The notes under the pieces: generated by a model
What the model saw: the letters and a program-made list of their open reading frames with translations, nothing else
Databases searched by the model: none
Told to the model about the DNA's origin: nothing
Part shown: in pieces, positions 57,612 to 64,000 of the stretch
Layout of the letters: the number at the start of each line of letters is the position of its first letter
How positions within the stretch are numbered: the first letter of the stretch is position 1
Source: Salminus brasiliensis
Taxonomy: Eukaryota; Chordata; Actinopteri; Characiformes; Bryconidae
DNA length: 64,000 bases
Reading direction: 5' to 3'
Assembly: GCF_030463535.1 (NCBI RefSeq)
Contig: NC_132878.1
Span: 22,635,925-22,699,924, forward strand
Program-made: the position numbers and the translations under genes

Positions 57612-57783
57612 ATTTTGTCCCAGGTGTGGAAGCGTTCCGGAGCTTGGTTCTACAAGGCCTTGCCAAAGCATGTTCGTCCAGTGAGTGATCCACTCTCACA
57701 CATCAGGAGGCCAGTTCTAGAGAGAGAAGAGCAGCCAGTGGCCAGGAGTGTGCCAGTTACTTATACATGGGCCCACAGTAAAG
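28416..57783 (+). CDS. rph3al: Rabphilin 3A-like protein (Noc2), first five coding exons (3'-partial)
   Basis: Noc2 binds Rab3/Rab27 on secretory vesicles and regulates exocytosis in endocrine and exocrine cells. Exons: 28416-28492, 30718-30861, 31185-31314, 38522-38608 and 57624-57783, all GT/AG with matching phases, encoding 199 residues plus one base. The start [20 protein letters not shown] matches the family. A helical Rab-binding stretch ([10 protein letters not shown] to [11 protein letters not shown], about 31-85) is followed by a FYVE-type zinc finger. The finger's eight expected ligands are Cys95, 98, 112, 115, 120, 123, 138 and 141. The SGAWFY Rab-effector motif is at 151-156. The last visible exon ends TYTWAHSK. 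The acidic Ser/Asp-rich C-terminus known in orthologs is not in the window and should lie downstream. The extra Cys116 beside the finger is unusual. Introns are 2.2, 0.3, 7.2 and 19 kb. Confidence 0.95.
28493..30717 (+). other. rph3al: rph3al intron after coding exon 1
   Basis: About 2.2 kb, AT-rich. It contains an AATAAAATAA-type run near 28820-28862, an ATTAA repeat at 30225-30246, a dispersed repeat copy (30265-30350) and a GT run just before the acceptor. A word near 30615-30637 (ATATCGCCCAGCCCTAG) resembles the end of a common fish DNA-transposon repeat. Confidence 0.75.
30265..30350 (+). repeat. rph3al: Dispersed repeat, copy A
   Basis: Contains GGGGGAAAAGGGGGCAGGGT followed by GTTTGGAGAGCCATTATCTT and an ATTAATGCA word. 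Copy B at 33520-33600 in the same gene carries the same series with a few changes. Family unknown. Confidence 0.65.
30862..31184 (+). other. rph3al: rph3al intron after coding exon 2
   Basis: A 323-bp intron with no visible repeat. Confidence 0.85.
32235..32590 (-). mobile_element. Internally deleted Tc1-like copy (probable)
   Basis: The left part (TTGAGCACATTGACTAAGTA, then a stretch about TAATAACTTGTAGAGCC, CCTTTGGCAG and GTTTCCTGTAGCTGCA) reads like the 3' end of a teleost Tc1 element in minus orientation. The transposase centre is missing, and the sequence resumes near the other end (AGGATCAATTACTTTTTCTA). Assignment is from recalled family sequence; the boundaries are approximate. Confidence 0.5.
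33520..33600 (+). repeat. rph3al: Dispersed repeat, copy B
   Basis: Contains GGTGGAAAAGGGGGCAGGGT followed by GTTTAGAAAGCCATTATCTT and AATAAATGCATT, parallel to copy A at 30265-30350. Confidence 0.65.
33880..34240. promoter_or_regulatory. rph3al: Candidate conserved non-coding element (intronic)
   Basis: A complex, non-repetitive stretch with homeodomain-type words (GGCTAATTATAAAC), an octamer-like AAATTATGCAGAGC and balanced composition, unlike the surrounding AT-rich intron. The call rests on sequence texture only. Confidence 0.3.
34250..34315. repeat. (CT)n microsatellite
   Basis: Interrupted CTCTCT/GTCTCT run, ending in CTTTCTTTCTTGC. Confidence 0.95.
34330..34580. promoter_or_regulatory. 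rph3al: Candidate conserved non-coding element (intronic)
   Basis: A repeat-free block with GGCGCAATTACTTTTG, CTTGATTAAAGTTC, CAAATTGATTC and TTGTAATTAAATTCC words, several of which are homeodomain or TCF/SOX-like. It has no open frame of note. Texture-based inference only. Confidence 0.35.
35326..35512 (-). mobile_element. Older Tc1-like element, left part (split by a younger insertion)
   Basis: An end-type sequence (AGTTGCAATCAAAATTATTC at about 35326) similar to the ends of the element at 25735-26850 is followed by non-coding sequence up to TAGTAGAGCACTGTTATGCT. It is interrupted at a TA by the young element at 35515. The remainder resumes at 36834. Confidence 0.65.
35515..36831 (+). mobile_element. 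Young Tc1/mariner element with 141-bp inverted repeats and TA duplication
   Basis: The element starts CAGTGGGGAGAACAAGTATT at 35515 and ends in the reverse complement at 36831, flanked by TA at 35513-35514 and 36832-36833. The terminal inverted repeats (35515-35655 and 36691-36831) are each 141 bp and differ at only three positions by eye, so the insertion or the last homogenisation was recent. Total length is 1317 bp, shorter than the roughly 1.6 kb I recall for intact relatives. The missing part lies between the left repeat and the transposase frame. Confidence 0.95.
35661..36836 (+). CDS. Tc1 transposase, N-terminally truncated, C-terminally extended
   Basis: This DDE transposase would cut and paste its element by binding the terminal repeats. 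The frame encodes 391 residues from ATG at 35661. Present are the second part of the paired-like DNA-binding region, a GRPR-like linker ([13 protein letters not shown], about 34-46), the catalytic triad Asp131 (WSDETK), Asp222 (QHDNDPKHT) and Glu257 (PIENLW) with D34E spacing, and the Gly-rich box HGGGN near 165. Family members are about 340 residues and normally begin about 22 residues earlier (MAKT-type start); that part is deleted. The usual stop after GFCTK is lost near 36612, and the frame continues through the 3' region and the whole right repeat, stopping at TAA 36834-36836 in flanking DNA. It is probably not functional as it stands. It lies in an rph3al intron, same strand. Confidence 0.92.
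   Translation: MGYRTIGKQLGEKATTVGAIIRKWKKCKITDNLPRSGAPCEISPRGASMILRKVRNEPRITRQDLVNDLNRAGTTVSKKTISNTLRRQGLKSCSARKVPFLKPTHVKARLKFANDHLNDPEEEWEKVMWSDETKIELFGLNSTRHVWRKKNDEYNPKNTIPTVKHGGGNIILWGCFSAKGTGRLHRIVGRMDGAMYREILANNLLPSVRALKMGRGWVFQHDNDPKHTARATKEWLRRKHLKVLEWPSQSPDLNPIENLWRELKVRVAQRQPRNLKALEEICMEEWAKIPAAVCANLVKNYRKRLISVIANKGFCTKFKFLFLVYQILISHNKMEINYLKIIQCIFLDFCFRFHHSQLKFTYDKNYSLLHALQVGKPEKSAVYQILVLPTV
36848..37115. pseudogene. Two old Tc1 transposase C-terminal fragments, head to head
   Basis: 36848-36899 read on the minus strand gives an [19 protein letters not shown] frame whose alternative frame matches the [13 protein letters not shown] block. From about 36905 to 37115 on the + strand come NPIKNLS, then [26 protein letters not shown] and [13 protein letters not shown], with an in-frame stop. 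These are the same block in the opposite orientation, so two degenerate copies or an inverted rearrangement abut. They belong to the same family as the element at 25735-26850. Confidence 0.7.
37447..37470. repeat. Poly-A tract
   Basis: More than 20 consecutive A residues; no retroelement body is recognised upstream. Confidence 0.95.
38080..38130. repeat. (TAA)n microsatellite
   Basis: About eleven AAT/TAA units followed by degenerate CATAAT and AAATAAATAA words. Confidence 0.95.
39505..39570 (+). mobile_element. Tc1-type terminal repeat fragment
   Basis: TACAGTTGTGGTTGGAAGTT followed by TACATACACTCAT closely resembles the outer end of Tc1 elements of the salmonid/Sleeping Beauty-like group (CAGTTGAAGTCGGAAGTTTA type). 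No matching right end or transposase is visible, so this is a solo end or a short MITE. Confidence 0.65.
40107..40150. repeat. (CT)n microsatellite
   Basis: Uninterrupted run of about 22 CT units. Confidence 0.98.
44497..44706 (+). mobile_element. tRNA-derived SINE, second family
   Basis: It begins GGGCAGTGGTGGCTCAGTAG with an A-box-like TGGCTCAGTAG. A B-box-like GGTTCAATAC follows at 44551-44560. The tail has TTGTTCACTGCACGAATGGG, GGTAGAGGCCAAATTCC and CTGTGTCCAACACAAATGGT, a module common in otophysan SINEs (recalled). The head differs from the SINE at 6806-7037, so it is another family. Confidence 0.75.
45835..46140. promoter_or_regulatory. rph3al: Candidate conserved non-coding element
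   Basis: Repeat-free, CpG-containing sequence inside an AT-rich intron with words such as TTTATGCGTCAGAACTCGAA (CRE/AP-1-like TGCGTCA), TGTAATCAAATTTGAGC and GCATAAATCATTCA. Texture-based inference only. Confidence 0.3.
46190..46560. promoter_or_regulatory. rph3al: Candidate conserved non-coding element
   Basis: The most complex non-coding block in the 19 kb intron. It has many CpGs (CGCGCCGCAAAG, GTCGCAAATGCAAGCGG, GCGTGGGACGC, AAAACGCGGC) and words such as ATTTGCTCGCAGATAATCC and TTAAATTGGACCG. No splice-bounded coding frame is convincing. This resembles vertebrate developmental enhancers in texture; function is inferred. Confidence 0.4.
49878..49911. repeat. (ATT)n microsatellite
   Basis: About eleven ATT units with one GTT interruption. 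Confidence 0.95.
52395..52520. promoter_or_regulatory. rph3al: Candidate conserved non-coding element
   Basis: A compact block with GCGCAAATTAGTGATATTAT, GCCGCTAATTAAAGCGCC, AATTCTGCGCC and ATTATTGGGCGCATCCC. Paired homeodomain cores (AATTAG, TAATTA) and E2F/NFY-like words (GGGCGC, ATTGG) are packed into about 125 bp, bounded by ordinary AT-rich intron. Inference from texture only. Confidence 0.4.
52690..53035 (+). repeat. Diverged relative of the 24-kb minisatellite unit
   Basis: Words shared with the 54-bp minisatellite unit recur here: TGGTTCCTCTCAGTG at about 52690, GACTCCTCTCAGTGGCCTCA near 52750 and CTCCTTTTGAGTCTTGGTTC near 53007. The spacing is irregular and a hairpin (52822-52945) sits in the middle. 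This suggests the minisatellite was built from part of a dispersed repeat. Confidence 0.55.
52822..52945. repeat. Inverted repeat / hairpin, about 43-50 bp arms
   Basis: The left arm TTTGAAACTGTGGAGGAACC at 52823 pairs with GTTCCTCCACAGTTTCAAAA ending at 52945. The inner parts (AACCTTTAAGGAAC and GGTTCCTTAAAACACC) pair as well. The loop is about 28 bp and T-rich. It is a MITE-like palindrome inside the dispersed repeat stretch. Confidence 0.8.
55303..55321. repeat. C and T homopolymer run
   Basis: A C run of about 12 passes straight into a T run. Confidence 0.95.
55610..55711 (+). pseudogene. Tc1-like transposase N-terminal fragment
   Basis: The + strand translation [20 protein letters not shown] followed by [10 protein letters not shown] matches the helix-turn-helix start of another Tc1 lineage (R-G-IVG-RAGLSI-ETA-LLGFS type). 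Sequence on both sides loses similarity, so only this exon-sized scrap remains. Confidence 0.65.
57381..57480 (+). mobile_element. LINE-type 3' end with (GATTCT)n tail
   Basis: Ends CTTGGCGAAATAAAGAGAAT followed by about five TGATTC units. A short 3' UTR with an AATAAAG word and a hexanucleotide tail is typical of 5'-truncated non-LTR retrotransposons in fish. Family uncertain; no reverse-transcriptase frame is present upstream. Confidence 0.6.
57573..57606. repeat. rph3al: (CT)n microsatellite in the polypyrimidine tract of a splice site
   Basis: A run of CT units ends about 17 bp before the acceptor of rph3al coding exon 5 at 57623, so it forms part of the pyrimidine-rich region preceding that splice site. 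Confidence 0.9.
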
Positions 57784-57888
57784 GTCAGTTTGGCAATCTG
57801 ATCTGGGATTTTCTATTCTAATACTTGTATTTTACTCTGCCCACACTCAGGCAGAGCTTCTATTATTTAGGGAATATATATATATTAT

Positions 57889-58977
57889 ACATTATATTGC
57901 CGAAAGTATTCGCTTGCCATCCTTTGCACGTATATGAACTTAAGTGACATCCCATTCTTAATCCATTGGGTTTAATATGATGTGGGCCCCCCATTGTAGA
58001 TATAACAGCTTCAGCTCTTCTGGGAAGTTTTTCCACAAGGTTTAGGAGTGTGTTATGGGAATATTTGAGCATTCTTCCAGAAGGGCATTTGTGAGGTCAG
58101 ACACTGATGTTGGATGAGATGGCCTGGCTCGCAGTCTTCCCTCTAATTCATCTCAAAGGTTTTCTATCGGGTTTAGGTCAGGACTCATCCATGTCTTTAT
58201 GGGCCTTGCTTTGTGCACTAGTGCCCAATCAATGTTGGACAGGAATGGGCCGTCCCCAAACTGTTCCCACAAAGTTGGTAGAATCTCTTGGTTTGCTAAA
58301 GCATTAAGAGTTCCTTTCACTGGAACTAAGGGGCCGAACCCAACTCCTCACCCCATAACCCCCCCAAACACAATGCAGCCAGACAAGTACCGTTCTCCTG
58401 GCAATGGCCAGACTCATCCATCAGATTGCCAGACGGAGAAGCAGAATTCAGCACTCTAGAGAACACATCTCCACTGCTCTAGAGTCCAGTGGCGGCATGC
58501 TGTACACCACTGCAGCCGACGCTTTGCATTGCGCTTGGTGATGTAAGCCTTGGATGCAGCTGCTCGGCCATGGAAACCCATTCCATTAAACTCTCTACGC
58601 ACTGTTCTCGAGCTAATCTGAAGGCCACATGAAGTTTGGAGTTCTGTAGCGACTGACTTTGCAGAAAGTTGGTGACCTCTATGCACAATGTTCCTCAGCA
58701 TCCGTTGACCCCGCTCTGTCATTTTACGTGTCTGAGTTTCTGTTGTTCCCAATTGCTTCCACTTTGTTATAATACAAGTGACAGCTGGCTGTGGAATATT
58801 TAGTAGCAAGAAAATTTCACGACTGGACTTGTTGCACAGGTGGCATCCTATCACGCTACCACGCTGGAATTCACTGAACTCCTGAGAGTGACCTTTTTTT
58901 TTTTACAAATATTTGTAAAAGCAGTCTGGACGTGGAATTGATTAAACACCTGAATTCAATTATTTGGATGGGTGAGT
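57889..58977 (-). mobile_element. Decayed Tc1-like element with transposase pseudogene
   Basis: The left end (ATTATATTGCCGAAAGTATT, about 57889) is a recognisable Tc1 terminal repeat. The right side reaches TTATTTGGATGGGTGAGT and then loses the expected terminal repeat, so that end is truncated. On the minus strand a frame from 58854 to 58456 encodes the N-terminal half of the transposase: CNKSSREIFLLLNIPQPAVT, then ITKWKQLGTTETQTRKMTE and RNAKRRLQWCTACRHWTLEQ. The catalytic half at 58450-57990 is full of deletions. It is inactive. Confidence 0.88.
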
Positions 58978-59360
58978 CAGTCAGTTTCACGGTCAGACAT
59001 GGAACCAAAAGGGGTTTTTCTATATTTTCTATATCTTTTATTTTTAAGAGTGTATGCACAAAATTTGATGGGAACTTTATCAACTTTATCAATGTCCCCT
59101 GTATATATATTTTTTAAATAATGAAACTGTTTGGTTTGTCAATTTCTGCAGACCTTGTTTGAAACATTTATCATGTACAGAAGTACAGGATATTTTATGT
59201 TTATGTATGTATGTTTTAGATGAAAGTAGGACATGAGATAAAAAGACTTAAAAATTAATCTACAGGAGACATTCATGGACCATTATACAGCCTGTGGGAC
59301 CCTAGGACATCATGCCCTCACAACTTTTACAAACAGTACAGTTTTGTAAGAACAGTTTTG

Positions 59361-59377
59361 CCCCCCCCCCCCCCCCC
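59361..59377. repeat. Poly-C tract
   Basis: Run of about 17 C residues. Confidence 0.95.
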
Positions 59378-59559
59378 AATACATTCTGCACTGTCTCTAA
59401 ATGTAGAAATGACAGATGAAAACCTTCCTAAGCCTTTTAGGCAACCCCTCAGGCACTCCCCAGCCTGTGCTTCCAGTGCCTCTAATGTATTTAGAAGCGC
59501 AGCGTCACACAGCAGCAACCACTCCACCAACCAACTCTGTGCTTAGTGTGAAATTTGCC

Positions 59560-59890
59560 TATCCTAGCAGAAATGCCCAAAAAGAGAAGTCAATGTCAAG
59601 ATAAATTGGCCGTGGCATGGATAAAACGGAGCAGTCTGTGGTGTTTGATAAGTCTTTTCAGTGCAAAGTAAGAAGCAGGTCCCCAGAGACACTTTCAGTT
59701 TTTGCCAGCAGCCCTCCTGGCTGCAGGCGGAACCGCATGACACGTCCCTGCGGGCCCCAATAAAAAGCTCACCACTGAGCAATCCATCACCGATTAGGTT
59801 CATTTCCGGTCATAAACACTGTGAACAGTCCACGTTTGCTGCAGTGTGCATTTTTCATCCGCTTAGCGTTACCAATGACATGTTCATAAA
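59560..59890. promoter_or_regulatory. rph3al: Candidate conserved non-coding element
   Basis: A repeat-free, CpG-containing block with words such as ATGGATAAAACGGAGC, GGCGGAACCGCATGACACGT, ATCACCGATTAGGTTC and TTTCCGGTCATAAACACTG. A long stop-free frame overlaps it but lacks an ATG start or a known domain. Regulatory role inferred from texture. Confidence 0.3.
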
Positions 59891-60777
59891 ACAATTATGT
59901 GTGATATATATGCTTACCTCCTGTGTTTTTCATTACTCTTCCGGCATACAACACCCCACTCCCACCCCCTGCTTCATGCTCTGCCATGTTTCAGTGCTCA
60001 AAATAACTGCAGGTGCCATGAACATGGCTTCATCTTCATGGAAGCCCACACACATATGTTGTTCTGTATTGTGTTACGTTGCTTGCACACAGGCACAGCA
60101 GTCACTTCCTCTGTGTGTTTGTCAATTTAGTCTGTTGTCTCGTACCATGTGTCCTATGGCAATTATGTTCAACTTTAATTTTATACCATTAACTTGGATG
60201 GATAACTCCTCCACCATCTCATCTATCAGTTATTGTGAGACAGAAATGAAAGAGGTGTGTATTTGTATGAGGATTGAACATGCAGGCTGCGGCCCATTTC
60301 GCAAATGTCCTTTTTTAAAAGACAACCAGAATTTACTGCATAATGTTTTTAGGGTTGCTTGCGAGTTTACAGCTTGATGTACTCCTTCTGTTTGGTTTCT
60401 TAATCACAATGTTAGGCTAGAACTAAGCTAGATCTCACATCCAATGAATTTAGTTTTTTATACAGTAATAACATTAATATATCATAGGAATGTCCCGATC
60501 AGATTATTTGTTCCCCAATCTGATCCGAGTGTCTTAATGCTGAATACCACCTGAAACTGATCCAATCTTTCGCTTTGTTTAAACAATAGAGCCACACAGT
60601 TTAGAAAAGTAAAATGACTTGAATATTAGCAGCAGTTTCTACAACGAGACATTCTAGACTTATTTATTTAGTTTAGTAGAGTCTTTTCTTGAAATGACTG
60701 ATTTATAATGTGTTTAATATCTTTTAACCCAGTCTGACTCAACCATTCAGCTCCCAGTTCCCAGTGTCAAATCACTT

Positions 60778-60779
<2 letters not shown>

Positions 60780-60822
<43 letters not shown>
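60780..60822. repeat. (GT)n microsatellite
   Basis: Uninterrupted run of about 21 GT units. Confidence 0.98.
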
Positions 60823-60825
<3 letters not shown>

Positions 60826-61570
60826 GGTACACACTCTGGACTGATTTCTGTTGTTCTTTGTTAACTACTGATGTGAAATAATGCTAACTGTTTTATAGTG
60901 GGTGAACGTGCTATTATTTAAGTTTTTGTAGTGTTTGTGTATTAGCATTAGCCTCCTCCCAGTTCTGAATGTGCTCCTCAGTGCTGGTCTGAAATCAAAG
61001 AAAGGCCTGTGGTTTTCCCGGTGGTAAAACACAGCATTTCAGCAATAGTTATTTCGTTCCAGATATTATGGTCTGTTTTCATGTTCCACTGTAAAATAGC
61101 TTCATACTGCAGACTCGCAACTCTTTTATTTACCTTCTGAGAATGTCCTTACTGCTGCTGGCTGGGCAGTAATATTAGTTAATGGTGCATTGAGGCCACC
61201 AGATCGCACTCTTAACACAGGGGTTAAAAAACAACGACTCAGAACTGGACAAGGATTAAAATTGCAGATACTTGATCCATTCAAATGGAATGACCCCAAT
61301 CCCGATTCTCTGCATCGAATTGGGACATGTATACATTACTATGGACAAGGATTAAGCCTGCCCTGAAATGCACAGCATTTTGAAAGGGGAAGTTCCATGG
61401 TTCCACGACTAGGCTGACAATCCCTGACTGACAAAGTGGCCCTAAATAATCCGTCTTTTTTCAACATTTTAAGTATTTTGGACAGAATAAAAATGTATTG
61501 AATGATGAATCATGTACTGTAATGTTGATTACTGTCCGTTTTTCAAAATATCTCTGTATTATTTCTTATT

Positions 61571-61608
61571 ATAGCATAGCACAATAGTGCTATATTGTGC
61601 TATGCTAT
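61571..61608. repeat. Perfect 16-bp-arm palindrome
   Basis: The left arm ATAGCATAGCACAATA (61571-61586) and the right arm TATTGTGCTATGCTAT (61593-61608) are exact reverse complements around a 6-bp loop. A third copy of the core GCATAGCACAATA follows at about 61610. Confidence 0.95.
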
Positions 61609-64000
61609 TGCATAGCACAATATGAAGCACTCAGGGTATTACTTGTCATTCCTGCTTTCTCAGTCATCCACAACCATGTTCATCATCTTATACACCTCAG
61701 ATTATACACCTCGTCTTATATCATCATTTTTTTAATTTAAAACTTGTTTGTGGAGGCACACAGGACTAACATATTAGAATCATTTTCTTACATTTTTCTT
61801 ACTGAGTTTATATTACTAAAAAACAGTGATTCCAGAGTTTGTAGTTGGTTAGCTAGTGTTTGTATTTTTTCTCTTTTAAAGCTTAGAATTTGTGTAGTTA
61901 CAGCCTCACATTCACTTACACATAAGACTGGATTCCAGGCAACTCTGCACAGATTTTACGTTAAAGAAGAAAGGGTCAGTTGTGGAAAAATGGTATTGGT
62001 GGAGACAGAGTGGGAAACTCATCGCATTTATAGTGGTAGAAAATAATTCAGCATGTGAAATCAGAACGTAATGTATGCTACATTCACATTACCAGCTTGA
62101 AGTGGCCCTAATTTGACCTCTATCTGATGTTTTCACAGCTGTGTGGATGCACATATCAGATTTTTTCATGTGTGGTTCTAGATCAGATGCATATGCAATT
62201 ATTACATTGAAGGTATTGTGTCAAAAACAGGAAAGCCAGGTCACCTGTTGGCCTAAAATCAGTGTACCTTCAGTGATGGCCAGCTGGGTAAGATTTGGAA
62301 TCCTCTCAGTTCTGTAGTGGGAGAATGTAGTGGGTGTACTGCCTACACTAATAACATATGCAGGCTCTGTTAGACCTGTTTTCACAAAGCTCCTCATAGT
62401 CTGAGTGCTGTTTCTGGTTCCAGGAACGCTTCTAACCATGTGCTATCTAATCGCTTGTTGGAAATCTGATCCAAGATCAGTGCTTTGGCCGTATGAGCTT
62501 GTCGAAACCAGCCAAGGTGCTTGCTTGACATGAAAAAGCTGAGGCACTCTTACAGTAGAAGGTCACCCAGAATGTTCTGGAGCAGTGTGGAATACTAATG
62601 GATCCACATAGAAATAATTATACTACACAGTACTCCCTTTTTATCTGTGCGCAGGTATACTACCAAATGTGTCTAGACCCTTAACCCTTCTAATTAGTGA
62701 ACCCAGCTATTCTGAGATGCAGCCAGTGCTGCCACAGGTGTTTAATTGCACATACACTGCTTGTATAATATCCCAAGAAAAGCATTGGGGTGCTCTTGAG
62801 CCAGAAGCATAACTTCCAGCTATAGCTGCACTCAGTCCAATCTGCTGCATGATGCTGTGGGGCAGAACAGTGTGCTCTATTAAGTAAAACATCACCAGGT
62901 ACAAGTTAAGCTCTATCGTTTGATATAGAGTATAATGCACAGATCAAGTGATCCGCATTTCCAGACTAAAATAGTAAGAAAAGTGGCTTACCATCCTCTC
63001 TTTCTTCTCCTTTCTTAACTGTGTATCTTTTTGAGCTTCACTCTCATACCAACCATGTTGCTCTAACTTCAGACCAAATGCATACAATAGACACCAATTA
63101 TCTTTTTTTAAGATATTCTTTGGTGTGGTCAGGCAGGTTTTCTTGGGGCCTGTGCATTAAATCACCTATCCCACCCCATCAAGCAGCCACATATGAGTAT
63201 ATGGTCAACATGCCCGATGTTAGGTCCTTCTGGGTTGGGCTGTGGAGCAGTGAAGTAAAGGAGGTACATACAGTAGCTCGGGCAGGAATTGGAGTGGCAT
63301 TTGTGACCCAGAACTACATAAGCAGCTAAACTTACCAAAGATCTTAGAATACAACCAGATTCTTACAGCAGTGTTCCGACATATATGATTAACAGTTTGC
63401 TGATTTTTTTTTTTGCTCCCCCACACCTACTAAACCTGGCAATTAATAAATGAAAAGCACAAACTGTCCAGTTCCCTCCTGCAGAAAATCCAAAGTCTTC
63501 CAGAAGTCTTCCCAAAAGAGTGGAGGCTGTTACTACAGAGAACTATCTGTCATTATCATTGATTTCAGAAGTAACACAGAATAAAAATTAATACAAACTT
63601 GAATACAGACATGTAGTGTTGATACAAGAGGGAAAATGTTAACTCTGCACTCTCCCACTTTGCCTGTTTGCTTGTTCTTGCCTTCTGTCCTTGTAAAAGC
63701 ATCAATGTTTCCTGCAGTTATCTTTATCAGCAGGATGGTTTGCAAGGGAAAAGTGAAGTGAAAGTAGAGTCCTGTGATTCATTGTAAAAGGAAAATGTTA
63801 TTTATTTATTTCCTTATTTTTATTTTTTTTTGCTAGAGCTATGAGGCGCATTCTGAATACATATGAAAACAATAGCCTGGGGGCTATGACAGTTTTCTGA
63901 AGTCAATATTTCACCCACACTGTCAAAACAAGAACAGTACAATTTTACTGAGTTTAGACATCAGTGGAAGCCAAGCGAGTCCATTGATTTGATTCCATTT

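Larger units (their letters stand above)
38609..57623 (+). other. rph3al: rph3al intron after coding exon 4 (19 kb)
   Basis: The largest intron in the window. Recognised contents are a Tc1-type end (39505-39570), CT, TTA and C runs, a tRNA-derived SINE (44497-44706), candidate regulatory blocks (45835-46140, 46190-46560, 52395-52520), a diverged minisatellite-like stretch and hairpin at 52.7-53.0 kb, a Tc1 N-terminal fragment at 55.6 kb and a LINE-type tail at 57.4 kb. Other parts (for example 40200-44490, 46600-49870, 49920-52140 and 53100-55300) show no recognisable gene, RNA or repeat beyond short low-complexity runs. Confidence 0.85.
57784..64000 (+). other. rph3al: rph3al intron after coding exon 5 (continues past window)
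   Basis: No further rph3al exon encoding the expected acidic Ser/Asp-rich tail was found, so this is intron to the window edge. It contains a decayed Tc1 element (57889-58977), a C run at 59361-59377, a candidate regulatory block (59560-59890), a long GT repeat and a perfect palindrome at 61571-61608. The stretch 61650-64000 shows nothing recognisable. Confidence 0.75.

Noticed and set aside
59661..60377. Long stop-free frame of 238 codons on the + strand
   Set aside because: It opens with GTG, not ATG; the first ATG lies well inside. There is no recognisable domain, no splice context and cysteine-rich low-complexity content. It is most likely a chance open frame over a CpG-bearing block.

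Overview
The window looks like about 64 kb of nuclear DNA from a ray-finned (teleost) fish. Genes are split by GT/AG introns, coding density is low, and simple repeats are common. Interspersed repeats are Tc1/mariner DNA transposons, palindromic MITE-like elements and tRNA-derived SINEs of teleost type. The SINE tails hint at an otophysan (characin, catfish or knifefish type), but this is a weak guess. I see no bacterial genes, CRISPR array, rRNA or genuine tRNA gene.

Layout. (1) 277-1057, + strand: the last three exons of DNA ligase III (lig3), ending in its C-terminal BRCT domain. (2) 2466-6247, - strand: a complete ten-exon rad51d, convergent with lig3. (3) 6.2-8.4 kb: a divergent promoter interval carrying a SINE with an 8-bp target duplication. 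(4) 8434-15479, + strand: a complete tmem248, followed by a ~3.1 kb 3' UTR ending near 18.6 kb. (5) 18.6-28.4 kb: an intergenic or 5' leader region with a CCAAT-rich promoter-like stretch at ~20.2-20.5 kb, a possible upstream exon at 21.0 kb, a 54-bp minisatellite at 24.1 kb and a decayed Tc1 element at 25.7-26.85 kb. (6) 28416-57783, + strand: five coding exons of rph3al (Noc2, a Rab-binding protein of regulated secretion). Its introns are large (7.2 kb and 19 kb) and its 3' end lies beyond the window. (7) 57.8-64 kb: intron sequence after the fifth coding exon, holding another decayed Tc1 copy, simple repeats and a perfect palindrome.

The genes do not form one pathway. Lig3 and Rad51D both act in DNA repair and are also close neighbours in mammals, so that pair looks like old synteny. 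Tmem248 is a membrane protein of poorly known function, and Rph3al acts in vesicle exocytosis.

The most striking mobile element is a young Tc1 copy at 35515-36831. It has 141-bp inverted repeats differing at only three sites, lies inside an older Tc1 element, and has a reading frame with an intact DDE triad. That frame lacks the usual N-terminus and reads through the right inverted repeat into host DNA. The rph3al introns also hold several unusually complex, repeat-free stretches that resemble conserved non-coding regulatory elements. This can only be tested by cross-species alignment. I found no convincing undescribed biological system; the findings are mostly transposon structure, possible regulatory DNA and gene-structure details.
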